64,000 nucleotides of DNA from Pelobacter seleniigenes DSM 18267. GTDB taxonomy: Bacteria; Desulfobacterota; Desulfuromonadia; Desulfuromonadales; Geopsychrobacteraceae. The notes below the pieces were generated by a model. That model did not search any database and was not told where the DNA came from. It saw only the letters and a list, made by a program, of their open reading frames with translations. Shown here one piece after another: positions 60,832-64,000 of this stretch. The first letter of the stretch is position 1; every line of letters starts with the position of its first letter. The stretch lies in contig NZ_JOMG01000004.1 of assembly GCF_000711225.1 (NCBI RefSeq), positions 682,001-746,000 on the forward strand, written 5' to 3'. The translations under genes and the position numbers were made by a program.

Positions 60832-61335
60832 ATGACTGGCATCACGGTTGATATCGATATTTCCGCAAGGGTGACCCGGCCTTGGGCAAGGGACCTGGAC
60901 ACCCGTCAGGTGCTCCTGGGCTCAATCCTGGTGGATACGGATACCGCCAACCGGGTGGTTCGCGCTTTCGAAGCTGACGTGGATGCGGCGTGCCGTATCC
61001 ATCGGCCCGTTGAAGTCATGGCGCTGACGCAGGCGGTCGTCCTCTCCGAAATCACCAAGCTGCTCGCCACCAGCCAGGCCATCCACAACCGCCTGAACCG
61101 GAGCGCCGACCTGTGGCTCGTCGTCCATGGCCGTCTGGGCGTCGATGTTGACGCGGCGGTGCGGGTGACGCGCCCCTGGCTGCGGAGTATCGACACCAGC
61201 GTCCGGACATCCGGCGCACACATCAGCCGCTCCGACACCGTTCAGCGCATCGCGATCCCGGCCGGGCTGCTGGCCGACACGCGCCAGATCCTGTTCGCGG
61301 TGCTCATCGATCAAGACCACGAAATTCAGACCTAA
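60832..61335 (+). CDS. Internal-repeat protein of the tail fibre region
   Basis: A 167-residue protein with two imperfect copies of a unit (VDIDISARVTRPWARDLDT near the start, VDVDAAVRVTRPWLRSIDT near residue 105). Unknown family; Asp/Arg-rich repeats suggest a beta structure. Short spacing to both neighbours; weak ribosome site. Confidence 0.55.
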   Translation: MTGITVDIDISARVTRPWARDLDTRQVLLGSILVDTDTANRVVRAFEADVDAACRIHRPVEVMALTQAVVLSEITKLLATSQAIHNRLNRSADLWLVVHGRLGVDVDAAVRVTRPWLRSIDTSVRTSGAHISRSDTVQRIAIPAGLLADTRQILFAVLIDQDHEIQT

Positions 61336-61347
61336 AGGAGAACAGCA

Positions 61348-61881
61348 ATGGCACTGGGACTCATCGTCAAAACCGGCCGGATACTGACGGCCAAACTCCT
61401 CCTCGGCCAGGCCGTGGACGGCATCACCCACTGCGCCATCGGCGACGGGGACGCCAGCTTCACCGACCCGCAAAATCCGCCCGCGCCGGACATCGGCCAG
61501 ACCGGGCTCAGAAACGAACGCGCCCGCAAGCGCTACTACAAGCGGACCTTCCTCAAGGAGGACGCCGAAGGGGCGCTGCTGGTCAACGGCGTGCGCTATC
61601 TCGAAACCGGCGAGGAGACCAACACCATCGGCGTCTTCTTCCGCTTCGACGAGGCCGAGGCCAACGGCATCACCATCCGCGAATACGGCTTCTTCGGCGG
61701 CGACGTGCAGTACGTGGAAAGCGTCACCGGGGATCTCGCCATGGGCGGCGTGTTCCATCAGGACCCCAACCCGACCGGCGAGGTGCTGCGCCCGGGCTAC
61801 CTGTACGAGGTGAAGAACATTCCCGACTTCAACAAGATTTCCGACACCCGCGTGGAGCTGGTCGGGATCATCAAGATCTAA
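61348..61881 (+). CDS. Tail-collar-like fibre protein
   Basis: A 177-residue protein resembling phage tail-collar fibre N-terminal proteins (THCAIGDGDASFTDPQNPP, IREYGFFGGDVQYVE). Possibly links baseplate and fibre. AAAGGAG site. Confidence 0.68.
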   Translation: MALGLIVKTGRILTAKLLLGQAVDGITHCAIGDGDASFTDPQNPPAPDIGQTGLRNERARKRYYKRTFLKEDAEGALLVNGVRYLETGEETNTIGVFFRFDEAEANGITIREYGFFGGDVQYVESVTGDLAMGGVFHQDPNPTGEVLRPGYLYEVKNIPDFNKISDTRVELVGIIKI

Positions 61882-61896
61882 CTGGAGGATTCAAAC

Positions 61897-64000
61897 ATGA
61901 GCATCTCACGCGAGACATTCGACCCGACCAAGAACTACAAGCGCATCCGCTACCATCAGGATCGCGACCTGCTGGATTCCGAACTCAACGAGCAGCAGGA
62001 CATTATCAACCTGGAGCGGCGCAAGATCGCCGACATCCTGTTCAAGGAAGGCTCCATCATTATGGGCCTCGAGGTCAGCGCGGCCGCCAACGTCCTGACC
62101 CTGGCCCCGGGCGTGGTCTACATCGACGGCCATCTCGAACAGGTGAGCGGCGCGACCCTGACCTATGATCCGGCCACCACCAGCGGGGCCGATTACGTTT
62201 ACGTGGAGCTACTGAAGTACAACTACGGCTACACCCAGGACCCGGCCCTGATCAATCCGGCCACCGGCGAGCCGACCGCCGAACGGGAAAAATGGGTTCT
62301 CTCCCTCAAGGCGACGGACACCAGCGGCCAGACACTGCCCAACAACGTGGCCGAGCGCCGGGTGATCCCGATCTACAAGTTCGACCGCGAGAGCGGCGAT
62401 GTCACGCCCACGGTGCAGGAGAAGTCCAACCTCTACCTGCGGGATCTGCTGGGCACTCTGCCGGGCAGCCGGATCACCGTCTCCTCGATCACCGAGGACC
62501 AGCTCTCCTTCGCCGCCGCCGAGGGGCTCAATTCCCTGATTCAGAATCTGGCCGAGCGCACCTTCGACCAGGCCGGAAGCTATCTGGTGCGGGGTTTCGA
62601 CACCTTCATCGGCGGCGTCGACGACGACAGTGTGGAGGCGATCACCAACGCCGGACGCGCCTACATCCAGGGCTTCCGCCATCAGCGCGATCTGCCCACC
62701 TCGACCCTGGTGCCCAAATCCATCGCCACCAAGTCGGTGCGCGGGGAGCAGAAGACCTTCGACATCAACAAGCGCCGCTATCCGGTCAACTCCACGCCGC
62801 TCAAGGAGACGACCCAGGTGGAAGCCATCGTCGAGATCACCCGCAACGTCACTCGCGGCTCGGTGGGCGGCGGCGAAGACCTGCTCGATCCCAATCCCGT
62901 GGTGGACATCCTCGAGGTCAGCCAGGGGGCGACCATCTTCCAGGAGGGCGTGGACTGGCAGCAGTCAGGCAACCATGTCGACTGGCTCGGCTCCGGCAAC
63001 GAACCGGCTATCGGCACCACCTACACGGTGCGCTGGACCTACACCAAGCAGATGGTCAAGGGCACCGACTACGTGGACAGCGGCTGGTTCGGACAGGCCA
63101 ACCATCCGGCGGCCGGAAACTATTTCTATCTGGTGACCGCCTACAACGCCACCGGCGAGACGGCCTTCAACGCCGCTGCGGTCGTTGCCCGGGCCACTGC
63201 CGCCGGTGAGATGAACAAGCTCTCCTGGCTGCCGGTCAGCGGCGCGACCGGCTATCGCGTCTACCGGGCCGCCACCAACGGCGCACGCACAGACTACAAG
63301 CGCTTGATGGAGCTGGGCAGCGAGGCGCTCTCCTACATCGACGACGGCGTCGAGGAGATCGGCACCGCTTCGCCTCCGGCCACCAACACGGCCGGGCTCA
63401 CCATGTCGCCGGTCCAGCTCGAGCTGGGCAACCTCAACGTGATCAACTTCGGGCGAGGCAGCCTTGGCGACCAGCCGGTGAACGGTTCCAACTGCAGCCT
63501 GGACTACGACTATTACCTCGGCCGCCGCGACATCGTTTACGCCACCACCACCGAGATCAAGCGTCTGGAAGGGGCTCCGGCGGATTTCCCGAAGCTGCCC
63601 ATCGTCCCGGAGAACGCCCTGGGGCTGTGCAGCATCAACTGTCCCCCCAACTCCACCGACATGGAGATCCGCAACTTCGGCCTGACCCGCATCACCATGG
63701 ACCAGATCCACGACATCATCCAGGACGTCGAGGACCTGAAGTACAACGACGCCCAGTACCAGATGAATAACGAGCTGCAGAATCGGGACGCCCAGACCAA
63801 GAAAGGCATCTACTCGGACGACTTCTCGAACACCGCCCAGTCGGACATCTACCACGCCGAATGGGACGCCCGGGTCAACGAGATCGCCCGCTTCGTCGCG
63901 CCGGACCGCATTCCGCACTCCACCGTGCTCTCGGTCGATCAGGCGGGCAGCAACGCCAGCTTCTTCGGCAGTCTGGCGCTGCTACCGGGCAACGAGACCG
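61897..64000 (+). CDS. DUF4815-type large tail/fibre protein (runs off the window)
   Basis: An open reading frame from ATG 61897 (GGAGG site, 15 bases after the previous stop) stays open to the last base, so at least 701 residues are encoded and the C-terminus is missing. The N-terminus (FDPTKNYKRIRYHQDRDLLD, then DSELNEQQDIIN) matches DUF4815. A fibronectin type III-like unit (GEMNKLSWLPVSGATGYRVY) lies near residue 440. It is likely a host-contacting fibre or baseplate protein. Confidence 0.8.
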   Translation, partial: MSISRETFDPTKNYKRIRYHQDRDLLDSELNEQQDIINLERRKIADILFKEGSIIMGLEVSAAANVLTLAPGVVYIDGHLEQVSGATLTYDPATTSGADYVYVELLKYNYGYTQDPALINPATGEPTAEREKWVLSLKATDTSGQTLPNNVAERRVIPIYKFDRESGDVTPTVQEKSNLYLRDLLGTLPGSRITVSSITEDQLSFAAAEGLNSLIQNLAERTFDQAGSYLVRGFDTFIGGVDDDSVEAITNAGRAYIQGFRHQRDLPTSTLVPKSIATKSVRGEQKTFDINKRRYPVNSTPLKETTQVEAIVEITRNVTRGSVGGGEDLLDPNPVVDILEVSQGATIFQEGVDWQQSGNHVDWLGSGNEPAIGTTYTVRWTYTKQMVKGTDYVDSGWFGQANHPAAGNYFYLVTAYNATGETAFNAAAVVARATAAGEMNKLSWLPVSGATGYRVYRAATNGARTDYKRLMELGSEALSYIDDGVEEIGTASPPATNTAGLTMSPVQLELGNLNVINFGRGSLGDQPVNGSNCSLDYDYYLGRRDIVYATTTEIKRLEGAPADFPKLPIVPENALGLCSINCPPNSTDMEIRNFGLTRITMDQIHDIIQDVEDLKYNDAQYQMNNELQNRDAQTKKGIYSDDFSNTAQSDIYHAEWDARVNEIARFVAPDRIPHSTVLSVDQAGSNASFFGSLALLPGNET

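Noticed and set aside
62292-63209. A 305-codon plus-strand open frame near the right edge
   Set aside because: It lies in another frame inside the DUF4815-type gene that is open from 61897 to the window end; its Arg/Gly/His-rich composition is typical of a shadow.
1-64000. tRNA genes and rRNA genes
   Set aside because: Apart from the tmRNA I saw no cloverleaf-like or rRNA sequence in the window.

Overview
Host and layout. The left 6.2 kb is bacterial chromosome: panB-panC-panP (pantothenate/beta-alanine synthesis), an aminofutalosine-deaminase-like amidohydrolase, an RseC-family membrane protein, smpB and the tmRNA gene ssrA. A panP-type decarboxylase next to panBC together with an MqnX-like amidohydrolase suggests a Desulfuromonas/Geobacter-like bacterium (Desulfuromonadota); this is inference from gene content only. 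From just after ssrA to the right edge the window is one large G+C-rich prophage with a contractile tail. Its left end carries a large serine recombinase beside ssrA. Its right end lies outside the window.

Region by region. 6577-9376 (minus strand): ParB-like HTH protein, large serine recombinase, DUF2924 protein and a small ORF. 9588-12930 (plus): a cargo cassette made of a LexA-type HTH protein with its own promoter and a perfect operator palindrome, an unrecognised 262-residue protein, and a 700-residue QueC/QatC-like PP-loop enzyme, closed by a strong terminator. I read it as a candidate, possibly undescribed, anti-phage defence module. 12994-14100: a small protein and a phage-encoded sigma factor whose Shine-Dalgarno site lies in a hairpin. 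14205-22809: recombination/replication genes (PD-(D/E)XK nuclease, RecA-like NTPase, DUF669 protein with an SSB-like tail, ERCC4 nuclease, RecD2 helicase, primase-helicase). 22864-23392: a cluster of 13 perfect TGCGGTGG/CCACCGCA octamers with an AT-rich patch, a candidate origin or packaging site. 23298-24941: two small genes and a putative small terminase. 25101-27039: short periodic repeats and a reverse-strand tyrosine-recombinase cassette lying between the small and large terminase genes. 27179-42605: large terminase, portal, a giant 1529-residue MuF-like protein, a methyltransferase-protease-scaffold fusion, decoration and major capsid proteins, and connectors. 42608-64000: sheath, tube, frameshifting tail chaperone, tape measure, baseplate hub, spike, PAAR tip, lysis-type genes, gp25/J/I wedge proteins and tail-fibre-region proteins. 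The last gene runs off the window.

How it works together. The most striking global signal is a bipartite element, TCCGAC-N14-TCCGGTAAGTAA, found nine times with identical spacing, always pointing at the next gene block. The only reverse-strand copy points at the only gene block it could serve on that strand, the serine-recombinase operon. The first forward copy follows the sigma-factor stop codon by two bases. The simplest model is a phage sigma regulon: the sigma factor, itself under translational control by a hairpin, switches on about nine transcription units at these sites.
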